Shown one piece after another: positions 21,965 to 33,510 of a stretch of 64,000 nt of DNA (position 1 is its first letter; the number at the start of each line of letters is the position of its first letter). The notes beneath the pieces were generated by a model. That model saw only the letters and a list, made by a program, of their open reading frames with translations. It was not told the DNA's origin and searched no databases. The position numbers were made by a program, and so were the translations under genes. Source of the stretch: Chinchilla lanigera (Eukaryota; Chordata; Mammalia; Rodentia; Chinchillidae); NCBI RefSeq assembly GCF_000276665.1, contig NW_004955472.1, forward strand, positions 9,993,628-10,057,627, given 5' to 3'.

Positions 21965-22180
21965 ATTTATTACTGTTCAAGACACAGTACCATTACTCCC
22001 TCTCAAAATACACGACCTCACGTCAAAGCCACTTGTCCTCTCATTTCCCCTGCTTCCTCAAACAGTTCTGGAAGTTCTTCTGCATGGATGTCTTCAGTTG
22101 CACTGTTGTTGCTGCTTGGATGTCCTGAATGGATCCAAAGGGCTAACCTTTCATGCTCATTTTGACTTTAGCAAAGAGCC
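21965..22180 (-). pseudogene. Mariner-type transposase C-terminus, dead
   Basis: On the minus strand the frame reads ...KMSMKG, a stop, then FGSIQDIQAATTVQL, KNFQNCLRKQGK, further stops, and EVVYFERE. This keeps the order of the C-terminal mariner transposase block (the 'K.KG.RF.....I..A.T..L', 'F..CF..W' and 'G.YFEG' pattern). At least three in-frame stops break it. Only this end is recognisable; the catalytic DDD/E region was not found. It probably belongs to a truncated Tc1/mariner element extending to about 21960, where AATAAA lies on that strand. Confidence 0.7.
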
Positions 22181-22834
22181 ATAAGTTATAGTGCCAGATG
22201 CAGTGAATAAAGTGTATAAGACACACCTTAATGTTTTCACAAATCTGCCTTTCTGTTGGATGGGATTTATCAGCAACATTCACCATATTTTTCTGCTCAT
22301 ACTTCATAAACACACTCAGTGAAAAAGAACTTCGACAACTGCTTCTGAAAGCAAGAATGATAAGCATGTTTTTAGTAAAGGAGAGTACTTTCAGGGGGGT
22401 TAATGGCAATGTAATGGTCCTTTATTGTCATAATTTTTAAATTTCAACTTAAATATTCACCATCTATTTTTTCTAACTCACCGTTGTATTTAAAGTCTGT
22501 TAGTAAAACTTTCAAACACTAAGTCACTGTAGGTCTTATTAGGGAGGAAATATGATCCATGGATTTTTGATGTACTTGCAAGAAAATCAGAAAGATAAAG
22601 AAAAAGAAAGGGGTTCCCTCTTAGGCAAATAATTTATACCTTAATCTCACTTGATTGAAGCTAATATGTTAAAGTTACATTATGAAATTAAGTCTGTATT
22701 TTGTGATCACTAAGGTACGCATTACATTACATGAACTGTTGTAGTTGAAGGTCCAAAATTCTTAGAAATTTTCCTTTCTCTAGGCATTTATAAATGTAAC
22801 AAAATGTTCTCATCTACCCAAAAGTTAGTTAAGT
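22181..22834. other. Unassigned sequence beside mariner fossil
   Basis: The minus-strand frame 22143-22409 fuses unidentified sequence to the mariner end. It may be further transposon sequence, but no motif supports it. The rest is AT-rich and featureless. Confidence 0.4.
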
Positions 22835-22985
22835 ACTGGGTGTATTGTTACACACCTGTAATCCCAGCAATCAAGAGGCTCAGGCAGGAGGATTACTATA
22901 AATTTGAGGCCAGCCTGTACTATAGTAAGTTCAAAACCAGCTTGGACTACAGAGGGAGACCCCATCTTAAAAATAAATAAAGAGT
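22835..22985 (+). mobile_element. B1 SINE, diverged
   Basis: CACACCTGTAATCCCAGCAA, GAGGCTCAGGCAGGAGGATT, GAGGCCAGCCTGTACTATAG, then the internal duplicate TTCAAAACCAGCTTGGACTA, GAGACCCCATCTTAAAAAT and a tail. Confidence 0.9.
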
Positions 22986-25578
22986 TAAGTAATTACCAAG
23001 AGAGCCTAACAAATAATTGCTATCTAAATTTCAGTTTTACATTGTTGCTTTTCATTTGTTATCCCAGGATTTAGTAGTAATCATAAAGACATCTAAAATC
23101 TAAGTTATATTTCTCTGTAATTTTAGGAGTTGTTATATTTTATGATTTTATTTATAGGCTTGTGTATTTATAAACACTAAAAGACAGATTGTTTGAAAAT
23201 GTAAAGAATGGTGAGAATTGCATAAATTCTAAATTTAAGAAATGTAAAATTGTATTTGTAGTCAAGATTCTGGTAGCTACACCTGGCTGGCTTGGTGAAC
23301 TGGCACTTTTATAGGGATATGTTTAAATCTGGTCCATTTTTGAACATTGCTTTTTATATTTTACTCGGTTTCTAAAATAAGCTGGAATGTGTGGAACCCA
23401 GCAATTCAGGAGCCAGTGTGAGGAGTACATGTTAATCATGTTTTGTACATAAAAATTTGGCACAGATAATTTATCCTGGGCTATCAGCACAGAACTCTCT
23501 ACTCTGTAAGAATAGGCTGCTTCGGGAAAATTATTAGGTAATGCAGTCATAGTGCAGCAGAAAGCATTCTTGTCTGTTTAATACAAAAATATTGGATTCT
23601 TAGATCCAGAAATAAACAATATAGAAGCACCAGGCAGGAAGTGTTTGCTCTCCAACAGCTGCAGAATTTGATGGTGAATTTGAATTTCTCTCATAAGGCT
23701 TTCATCCATGCTTTTTATTCTGAAGTTGAATAAAACTACATGCAGACATTGCCACAATAGTGCCAAGAAGACAAAATCATTTAGCTAAATTCTATTCAGT
23801 TTAGAAGGATTAGCTTAAAAATGTGAGTGATAATTACTGTGGGTGTTGGCTGGCACTCCTTGGTTTTATTTTAATAGCTCTTCATTTCTTCTAAATACTC
23901 AATATATGAGGGAAAGTAAGATACTTAGGGATACACGCGTGTGTGCGTGCGTGTGTGGATGCATAAGCACATGAGTGCTCCCCTGCATGAAGACTGCTCA
24001 TTTACCACTCAGTGGTCACAGAAGTGGGTCCAAGCAGGGCTACTCTGTGGCATAGTTTATTTGGACCAACTTCCCTCCACTGATTGGAAAACAATGGCTT
24101 TCTATTCAACTCTGAAAATTTGGCTAGGAGAAATTGTCCACAAGCAGCCAGAGTGTTCCCATTTAGTAATGTGTCCACTGAGCCTTCATGGCTTATTCTC
24201 TGTTAGGCAATAGCTACTGTCATGCAACACAAGTCCCCGAAAGATGAAAGTCTAATTTCCAGTTCCACAACCTTGCCTATTGAAAATGCAGACTCAGACA
24301 CACTCATAACGTTTGCCTTATTTTTCTTTTCTGCTGTAGCTGGAACATCTGTTCTCTAAAACAGCCTTCTATTTTTCGGGAGCATTTGGTCCTAAAGTTA
24401 TTTTCAAGGAATTCCCTCCAAGCTTACATTCTAGCTGTCAACATCACCCAGAAGACTTGACATCTAGGTACATTTGAACAGCTGAAACAGAAAGCATCTG
24501 GCTTATTGTACAGATTCTCCCTCGTAACACTTAAATCAAACAGAACTCCACTGGGTCAAACACACACTCATCATGGTAGAAAGTTTTAACTAGAGCAGTT
24601 TTTACATATCTCAAGATAAAAAGAGAGGTAAAACATAAACTTCAGCATGTAAGCCATTTTACTTCAGTTTTTATCTGCATTTCTGAACTACAAATCCAAC
24701 TTCTACATCTTCATTTGGCAAGGATCAGAAACCTGTCTGTGAAAGTTCAAATCTATTGTTCACCTGAAGTCTAATTTTCATTCATAGCTATCAGATTTCA
24801 GTCCTACAAAAGCACACATATAGAGATGATGATTTTTTTTACAAGACATAATTTTATCATGTTCAACAAAAGAGAATTATTGTCATGTTAAGCAAGATAT
24901 TAACTAATTCAATGTAGAATTATTAGAAATTCTGTTGATATATTATATAGGTGAAGTAACATTTCATAAAATATAACAGGTTTCTAATTGTTTATAAAAA
25001 TATTATCAAAAGAAAGTGTTTAGTAAACTTCAGAAAACATCAGTTTATTGGTATTTTTCTTTAAATAACTAGTAGTGTTAAAAAGGGGTGTATTGTACTT
25101 TTAAAAAAATGACTTAGTATTTGCTTGACATATATATTACTTCATGTTTGCAAGTGAAACTGGGTTTTCAGTGTCTCTCAGAATACCTATTTTCTATCGT
25201 TTTAAAAAAACTAATAAATAATTCTAGTTTGAGTTTGTCTAGAATTAAAAAGTTAAGAAAGGCCCAAGTAATGTGTCAACCTTGAAAGGAGGTCCATGTA
25301 ACAGATAACTATCTACTTTCTAATTGGCGCAGATATTTCATAAAAAATATGCACAAAAATGTCTTTATCTACTATAGGTGAAGATAAACTTACCCTTACA
25401 TACAACTACAGGGAGCAGTGAAGAATACAATCCAGTAATTTTTTTTAAATATGCAGATGAAATATACAAAAAATTTCCCTACCCAATAAATATCAAATAA
25501 TCCTGGGTAAAGCACTGAAAACATTTTTATCAAGTATGGATATAATAAATGAAGAGAAAATGTATCACTGAAAATTAT
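22986..25578. other. Unique AT-rich sequence, no gene supported
   Basis: Frames at 23323-23550 (-), 23578-23766 (-) and 23941-24213 (+) have no domains and no gene structure. 23931-23957 is a perfect alternating pyrimidine-purine run (CACGCGTGTGTGCGTGCGTG type) with potential for left-handed DNA. Confidence 0.5.
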
Positions 25579-25592
25579 GAAGTTTTATGCTA

Positions 25593-25678
25593 GGCTGGGG
25601 ATATAGTTCAGTGGCACAAGCACCTGCCTGGCAAGCTCAAGGTCCCAAGTTGGATTCAGGGTTAAAAAAAAAAAAAAA
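25593..25678 (+). mobile_element. ID-type SINE
   Basis: GGCTGGGGATATAGTTCAGT head, CACCTGCCTGGCAAGCTCAA, decayed B-box (AGTTGGATTCAGG) and A-tail. GAAGTTTTAT at 25579-25588 and 25679-25688 is the target-site duplication. Confidence 0.92.
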
Positions 25679-25688
25679 GAAGTTTTAT

Positions 25689-26649
25689 AATATATGAGTA
25701 AGGAATTAGTGAAGATAGTATTTGCCCAATTTCTGTGGCTTAGAACTTGACCCACATCTAGCTACAGTTAGAAGAGAAGCCTGAGGACTTACTGAATTCT
25801 ATAAAACAGGAAATGGTCCCACACCTTACATGTGCACATAAGTCAGGTGAAAGAGGGTGAAAAGGTCCTCTCTCAGGCTTAACTCTGCTTAGAATTGAAA
25901 AATGAAAATAGTTACCCACAAGCATCTCAATCTGTAAATTTGGAGACCTGAGTTTATAATCCTTTTTGACTGAAAGTTTTAAACTGAATTGTTGAAGTAA
26001 TCCCAGGTGCCACTACACCCGGTTGCCTATTAAAAGTAAACATATTTCCTTGGTAAAGGAGAATACTTTTAACACAGGCCTCAAGAATCCTCATAGAAAT
26101 AGTTCCAAAAAATGTACTTTTGGTTTTTTAATCACTAAATGAGATCCCTATGAGCAATTAGCAGAAACAGCACACTAAAATCAAACCAACAAAAATGTTG
26201 AAACTATTTGAAATATGTTATAAAATAAATATTTAAAGAAATATTGTAATTACTATGGAAGAATAAATGTCTATAAAAATTGACCAGACTGATTAGGAAC
26301 TATAATTAAATAGCAATATAAATGTAATAACTGAAAATAAAACCTTAGTTTGTAAGTTAAAATGGAAAGTAGAAACAACTACAAAGAGAAACAGTGACCT
26401 AAGAAAACTGAAGAGCTCATTCAAAATGAAAAATAAATTCATGGGGACAAAAGAGGGAAAATATGAAAGAAAGATTAGGGCACAAAGACGGCAAGGAGGC
26501 ACCTCTAACTGGACTTGCCCCCAGACTGAATATTTAATGGCTAAGAAATTTCCAGAATTATTGGAATGCATCATATCTTCTCATTCAGGAAGCTCAAAAA
26601 ATTTAAATCAAGATAAACTTTTAAAAATGAAACAGTTATATTAGTAACT
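25689..26649. other. Unassigned; possibly the 5' part of an old L1
   Basis: 26150-26640 is A-rich on the plus strand and precedes recognisable L1 sequence in the same orientation. Overlapping frames at 26293-26574 (-) and 26426-26644 (+) show no domain. 25998-26028 (CCCAGGTGCCACTACACCCGG) may be a tiny antisense B1 remnant. Confidence 0.35.
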
Positions 26650-27640
26650 TTAAAAAGTTACAAAAATAAAACTTATAAAAGTAACCAAACGGCAAAAGGA
26701 GAAACTACCCACTACAAAGGAATGCTAATTTGACTAATGCTGGCTTCTCAGTAGTGGAAATGAAAGACTGATGGCAAAGAAATGTCATTAAAATACTAAG
26801 GGAAATTTTGTCTTCAGTAACACTGTTTTCTAATGCTGAGAAATAATTAACAATCTCCAAAGTCAAGCATAATCCAACTAATTTTATACTGTACTAAGGA
26901 AGGAATTGGTGAAACAACTAGTGAGACATCAAAATTTATGAATGAGCTTCTTAATTAAAGAGTGTGGAACTAGCTCAGAGACAGAAAATTAAATGGGATA
27001 AAACTGATATCTCACAACTTGATCTCCAGAGAATGGACATGCAAACAACTGTACTAGAATATTTACAATTTCTAAGAGGAACAAGAAAATTCATTTCCTA
27101 CCTCACACATTGCATATGGACAGAAGAATACAAGACTTAAATATATTAGCCAAAACTCTAAAACATTAATAACAAAATGTAGGAGGTTATCTTTTACCCT
27201 AGGGTAGAGAAGTATTTCTTAAAGAAGATATGAAGATCATTAACCTGAAAAGATTAAAATATTCAATATATTTAAATTAAAGACTTTTATTCTTCAAAAG
27301 ACTGCATAAGTAATGACCAAAGATATGTCATAGAGAAAGAAAAATATTTGCAAGTTAAAAATTGAAGACAAATATACTATAGCTGAATGCACCAATATGA
27401 ATAAATCTCAAGTAATTCATGCTGAATGAAAGAAACAAATTATTAAAAATAGAAGCATTATTTACTACCTTTGTAAAATTTTTTATTTTAAAGACAGTGA
27501 TTAAAAAAAACAATGGAAATGGTACAGAATTTCAAAACAAGATGATAGGAAATTAATAATGGTTATTATATTGCATATGGTTAACAGTCAAAACTAGATT
27601 CTATTTTGCTGGAGGATAAAAATATACATGGTTAATTACA
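26650..27640 (+). mobile_element. Old L1 (L1M/HAL-like) fragment
   Basis: 26725-26800 (TTTGACTAATGCTGGCTTCT...ATGAAAGACTG) resembles an old L1M/HAL1 segment. 27085-27340 follows L1 ORF2 near the C-terminus (CATTTCCTACCTCACACATT, ATTCTTCAAAAGACTGCATA, GAGAAAGAAAAATATTTGCA). 27395-27450 resembles the L1 3' part (TATGAATAAATCTCAAGTAA, GCTGAATGAAAGAAACA). No frame is open. Confidence 0.65.
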
Positions 27641-28538
27641 AAGAAAAGTAAGCAAGTCATCATAAAATTAAACCTTATTATTTCTGCCAGGGAAAATAGG
27701 ATATTTGACTAGTAAATTCACAAGGTATAACAAACTTTTTCTATTGTTTTATATGTTGATCTTACACATTAAATGCCTATGCACTATGTCTCATTTATTT
27801 ATTATTATTCTAAAATACTTTTTCTGAAGATTATAATCTTTGGTTTGAGTTTTCCATATTTTTTCTACTCCTTCTACACTTGGGACTGAAAATCTTGAGG
27901 TCATATCTAAAAATAAATATATTTCATATTACTTCACAAATATACCATTATTATCTTCTACTTACAATCAAGGGTCAATATCTTATAAAGCACTGAAAAT
28001 TCATAAGGCTTGAAATATCACTGTACCTTGAAATCCATTGTGTTATTAATGATATACTCTAATACATGTAATTCTACCTTTCAAATTCTAAAGCTTTGTC
28101 AGTTTTTTTCAGTAACACACTACAATATTTTCTAGAATAAAACTTCTACATAGTTTTACCACTGAAATTAACTATAAGGACTTTTTTGTAAAAATTATTT
28201 TAGGATCACGCATATCCTAAGATCTACCTCATAAATGTACCAACCCATATTCCTCCTCCATACCTAGGCATTTCTGTTTTTCTTGCTCGTCATCTTGGAA
28301 GAGTTAGAATTTCTGCCTCCACTGGGTGGTCATGGTTCAAAGAACTGATTCCATAAAGATGAATTTAATAACAGTGGAGGATCCAGTCACCACTAATCAA
28401 GATTTACATATTCATGGAAATGACTGAAGTAACATTGTGTATATATGCTAAATATATACAAGTATACTTTATATTAAACTTCATGGATTTTTATTGGGCT
28501 TTTCTCTTTAAAGAACCAGATAGTATGTATTCTTGATG
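27641..28538. other. Unassigned AT-rich sequence
   Basis: No gene or recognised repeat. Confidence 0.5.
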
Positions 28539-29110
28539 TTGGGGACATGTGCTAAGGACCAGCCAGACACAACACAGAGCAGGCAATAATTAATATTAAT
28601 AAACTGGCACAAAAATAAATTGAGAGTCTGTCCTAGGCCTACACGACTTGTGGGGAGACCCTGCCTGTTCAAGGACAGATTAACCTTTGAGCGAATGGCC
28701 AGAGCCATGACTAGCAAACAGTCTTTGAAATTCTGGTGCCTCAAAGCAAACTAACATGGATTCGTGCAAACTCCATCAAGCTCAGGAGTCACAGTTAGCA
28801 GACAATCAGATAACTAGGTAACCCTGATCTGTTCCTGTGTGATGTTCCGAAAATGCATTGTTCCTCAGTTCTTGAACCTTGACTCCTCTGCAGTTCACCC
28901 CCACGACTTCCTGCAGTGCCCCAGCACACTCCCAACCAAGCTGCACACCTAAGAAAAGCCGAAGACACCATGCTTTGGGGTCCTAGTCTGTTACTGGGCT
29001 TTGACCACCCTGGTGCCCCTTGTAACTAAAAGATATGTTTTGTTTGTGTTTTATTCTGTCATCATACCCCTGAGCAGGAGAGCAGTGGTCCTAAGCCTGG
29101 GCCCCGATAG
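28539..29110 (+). mobile_element. Candidate ERV LTR, family not certain
   Basis: Begins TGTTGGGGACATGTGC, has a higher-GC U3-like interior (CACAACACAGAGCAGG, AGCGAATGGCCAGAGCC), a GTTTTGTTTGTGTTTTATTC T-rich region, and a closing GGGCCCCGATAGACA. This resembles a retroviral LTR, perhaps ERVK-like. No target-site duplication was found, so the boundaries are approximate. The minus frame at 28508-28744 is a shadow. Confidence 0.42.
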
Positions 29111-29369
29111 ACATGGAGTCTCATTACTACTCAGCTCTCCTGCTTTAGCAGAACAGTCACTACATCTAATACATGAATAGGTATGGCTGAATCCTAATGC
29201 AACTTTATTTACAAGAGCAGGCAATGGGCTAGATTTGCCTACACTCTGATCTAGACAATTATCTCATTTTGCTGAAAATATAAATACATTACATGTGAAT
29301 GATGCTTTGGTTGGCTGTTAAATAATTTGAATTAAACCCCTTTGATTAATTGCTCCCCTCACTTAATTT

Positions 29370-29665
29370 ACTCCAAAAGTTCTGGCCTCCTTTAACACCT
29401 CAAACACAGCTAATTCTTTCATGATTCCTGGCTAGTATTCACAGACATTAGATGCTCTATGTAAGGAATGTGCTTCCTAACTTTTTATCCAAGTAACTCT
29501 GAATATTTATTCTCAGGGTTTTAAGTTGAATGTCAGCTAGTTAGGATTTCATAGTACTCACTCCTCTTTTATGTATATGCATGAATTTTTTATTATGTAA
29601 TATTTTTTCCTAGGAGACTATAAGTTCCATGAACACAGAAATCATTTTTATCTTCTTCACCATTG
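29370..29665 (-). repeat. L2 LINE 3' region, antisense
   Basis: GGAATGTGCTTCCTAACTTT, ATGTATATGCATG...TTCCTAGGAGACTATAAGTT and CCATGAACACAGAAATCATT match the reverse complement of the 3' end of L2. Ancient and diverged. Confidence 0.65.
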
Positions 29666-29667
29666 AT

Positions 29668-29990
29668 GAGTCAGGTTTTCTGTTCCTAATACACAATACC
29701 AGACACCCACAATCTAAAGCAACAGAAATTTAATTTAGCTTATAGTTTCCACAGATCCAGTGCATGGTCAGCTGGGCCCAAGAAAGAAGCATCATGGCAG
29801 AAGCGTCGGGCAGAACAAAGCTGCGTAACTAGTGATGACCAGGAAGCAGAATGGGGAACGGCACTGGACAGGAAGGGTGGGGAGCCAGACGCAACACCCA
29901 AAACCATTCCTCTGAGACCTACCAGACACGTCCAGACATGCGCTCCATCCTCCGGTGGCTCCCAAGCCAATGAATTGGACACAATCAAGC
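29668..29990 (-). mobile_element. MaLR-type LTR, antisense
   Basis: The minus strand ends with AAGCTAAATTAAATTTCTG and GGTATTGTGTATTAGGAACA, typical of the 3' half of a MaLR LTR. AAGAAGCATCATGGCAGAAG lies inside. Frames at 29740-29988 and 29792-30124 (-) are chance readings. Confidence 0.65.
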
Positions 29991-30530
29991 TTAACCTTTA
30001 CAACTGCTATGTTTTCAATGTGTAGGTAATGCTCAGGAACAACGAGACAATAAATAGGCATCAAGTGCAGAAAAACCCCTGTTTTCAGAGGGTTTATTCT
30101 AAAATTATACCTCCCATTTTCCACTTACCATTATCCTTCTGTTGCTCACACAACGATGTACACATTCTTTACTGTAGCCAAGGTGACCAGTCCCTGACAT
30201 CCGTTGCATCCTCATTCTTTTTCTCCAATGGAGTCCCCTCCTTATCGGCCTCAGCTCCATGTTCTGTAGCCTGAAGGAACTCACACAGCCTGCCCCTCCA
30301 AAAGGTCTGCCATGTAGAACACTGAAGAGTTTTTTTTCCCACCTCTACGAGGTCTTTTCTGCACCTGCTTCCACTCCCCAAGTGTTCATACCACTTCACC
30401 AAAAATATACTTTTCTGCCAAGATTCAATGTTAGAACAATTATTATATGTGGTAGATGACCCATCACCCAAATCTCTCAACACAAGTTCACTGTTTGAAA
30501 TTATCAGCCCAGGTTTGTCCTTTATTCCCC
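29991..30530 (-). mobile_element. Possible MaLR internal sequence
   Basis: It lies directly on the interior side of the LTR at 29668-29990 if that LTR is a 3' LTR. It contains a 140-codon open frame on the minus strand (30169-30591) with stretches such as SWQKSIFLVKWYEHL, but no domain I can name. MaLR elements carry a non-autonomous internal region, so the location fits; identity is inferred from position only. Confidence 0.3.
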
Positions 30531-30534
30531 TCAG

Positions 30535-30722
30535 GTATTTAATTTTTGTTGTATTTTGTTTCTTGAGACAAGATCTCACTATGTACTTCACTATGGAGTA
30601 CTTGTTGACTTTGCTATAAACTCAGTATGAAGCCTAGGCTTCTAACGAACTTGCAGCAATTCTCCTGCTTCAGCCTTCTCAGCGCTGGGTTTACAGGCAT
30701 GTGTGACTACACCTGGATTATG
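30535..30722 (-). mobile_element. B1 SINE, antisense, with small insertion
   Basis: TTGAGACAAGATCTCACTAT (reverse of the B1 tail), AAGCCTAGGCTTCTAACGAA, AATTCTCCTGCTTCAGCCTT, CTGGGTTTACAGGCATGTG and CTACACCTGG. The middle (30590-30630) is disturbed. Confidence 0.85.
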
Positions 30723-33304
30723 TTTCTATTAATCCAGAAAATAATGTACATTCTTTAGGAGACTCAGACTTTGATTCACTCATCTAGGTAGGCCCAGTAC
30801 ATAACATATTGTCTAAAAGGAAAAACTTTACCAAATCTGACTTTATACTACATAGTTACGATTTTTTTCTTAGAAAATGTTTCTACAGCAATGGGCTTTT
30901 GGCCCACTGTAAACCTTTAACCACTGCAGCAAGATTGCAATGGCATGATTTTTAACCAGGAACTCAACTACACATCATGGAGTTTCTTAGTGGAAATTTT
31001 TGGAGGATCTTAACAAATACTCATTGAATAAATGAGTAACATCCTTCTCAAATGTAAAATTATTCTGAATTTACGTATGTTCTTTACAACAATCTAGGAA
31101 GCACACATGAAATTGAGGAAAAAATTGCTAAACCCACACAAATGTCCTGTAACTCCATTGGGATGATGAAATCCTCTTCCTTATTATAGATGAAAGTGTT
31201 AATTTACACATGACCCGTGTTCAACAGCATAAAACATTGTGACAGTGCATATAGACAAAGCTAGAGATTCAGCCTAAATTCCAAAAGGACACCCACTCTA
31301 ATCCCTCTGTTAACTTCCTCACCCTGTGAAATTATTCTTATCAATATTTTATGCTCACTGCGTCCAAATGAAAGAATGTGTCTGCCTAAGCAGATGGCTG
31401 CCACAGGCTGTGTAGCACAATTAAGAATTAGTAAGCAAGAGGAAGCATCCCGATACCCTTTACACAAAATTTGTGAAGACCAGTGCACCCTCAGCAGAGC
31501 TGTGAAGAACACGCAAGACCAGTTGGGGAAATGACGGGTTAGCCACTTCCGGCAGCCACCTGAAAACTTTGTCCAAGCAAATCAATGTGCAGACTCCAGG
31601 TAAAGAGGAAATGTTTCCATTCTTTTATTTCAAGTTTTGCCCATCTGTGCTGCCTGAGCTGTCACTGGCTATGTAACAGTGTGGGACCCCAAGGGTTGCC
31701 AAATGTTTCAGCATATGCAATAATTGGTGTATCCAAGGAAGGGCGTCCCGCTGACACAGCATGGGCTCCAGCCAACAAATACAAGGTGTCCATAGGGCAC
31801 TCCTGAGCTCACCTGTAACCCAAGCACAGACCATTTTGCACATCACTGAAGTCTCTGTGTTTCATTGTTAGCCTTCCTTTAAATGGTTAAAGCCTTTGGC
31901 AGACTACTCAGCATGCGGACAGGACAAGTTCTGAAGTCAGGAATCCTTTACAGAAATCCCAGGCACTGTCATCTCCATCACGTCTTTGCTTTTAAGCCTT
32001 TTTTCTAATATGGAATGTAAAAGAAAAATCCCCCATGAGCATATAGAATGATTATTGCAGAGAAAAAGAAGTTTTCTGATACCCCAGAAATCATATCATT
32101 CTCTCCAAATTGTTGAGACCAAACTCTAAATTTTATGCTAGAATTTATTCTACGGAAGATTAAACTTTTAAAAATTTTCAGAAACTCCATTTTTCTTTCA
32201 CGTGAGTTTCACAAATATATCTCTTCAAATAACTGTACTACGTGATGAAAAATGTGTTAATTTTAGGAGATAGCTACGGTAGCTCCTTTTGGACTACAAC
32301 AGAACTTGCAGGCTTTCAGCAGGTAACTGTCTTCCTGGTGTCCCAGCTCACTCACCTACGTAACAGGAGGGAAAATAACCATGATGATCATGCTATAGGA
32401 TTGTGCGGTAATGCTGAAGCACAGCTAATTCATGGGACCAGATACTGAAAGAGAGAAATCACTACAGCAGTGCAGGCTCAGTTACCGTGGTGTAAGGAAG
32501 GGGTGGAATCCCCATCTGACATGAAGCGGCTGAGCTCTGTTCTCACCTCCATCCGGGCAAATTGTGAATTAAAAAAAAAAAAACAGCTGAAGCGCATTTT
32601 TTGCTTTCTTATGTTTTAGTGAGATCTGCACCTTTGTGGGAAAGGACACTTCTCTTGCTGTGACCTTTTGCCATTACATTCACTTCAAAACATTGCGACA
32701 TTCCATTAGGAGCTGCTCCAGATAGTGAGATGCGGTAGCAGTCTTCTGGCCCTTAACAAGATGCTTGTCTCTGTGTCACAGAGGTGGCGCTCAGACATTC
32801 TCCCTTCCGGCTGTACCATTTTTAAGACTGTTATGGATCTGAGCAAGTGAGGTGGGCTTAGGGGACAGAAAATGAGATGGGGGGAGGCTGGAGAAGGAAC
32901 TCTCTGGAATTAGAAAAGAAAGATCTTGAAATTGCAGACTCCATACACTGAAAGCGTTCAGACATGGCCGAGTGTGGATCTCTCCTCTACCTGTTACAGT
33001 GGGGCCCAAAGCCTACATTAAGATTCTTGAAGGAAAATTATAACAAAAGATCAGAGGACCTGGCAGAAGGAGTTCTTGTAGTACATTCTGTGTGCTTCCT
33101 CTCTTAGGCAGAATGCTTTGGTATTTAATTTCCAGAAAAACTTAACAGGTATGTAGAGGAAGGGATGGGGTTTGGGAGTGAATAATCTTATTCTTTTACA
33201 AGACAATGAATCCCATAAGCCAGGTAATCAGTTGCTAAAGCCTCTCTCTGCAGGAGATGCTATTCAAAAATTTGTCCAGCTCCCTTATTCAAATACTCGC
33301 TCTG
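30723..33304. other. Unique sequence, no gene supported
   Basis: Short overlapping frames (31261-31512 -, 31585-31806 +, 31625-31846 -, 32242-32448 +, 32791-33009 -) have no domains. 31000-31045 (CAAATACTCATTGAATAAAT) may be an L2/MIR remnant. No tRNA or snRNA seen. Confidence 0.5.
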
Positions 33305-33510
33305 ATAGGCAGCATTACTGCCATAATTTAGCATATATATTGCTCTTCACAATCACACATTGCTTAATCTTAGCGACACATCTCTGGTGAACATTATCAT
33401 CTCTATTTGCAGATGAAAAGAATACAGCATGCAAAGGTTAAGTGACTAACCCATCAAGAAACAACCATTCATTTCTGAACAAGAAACATAGCTTAGGTCT
33501 GGACTATAAA
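33305..33510 (+). repeat. MIR SINE
   Basis: CATTATCATCTCTATTTGCA followed by GATGAAAAGAATACAGCATG, AAAGGTTAAGTGACTAACCC and AGGTCTGGACT gives the MIR order. The frame at 33172-33390 overlaps it by chance. Confidence 0.72.
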
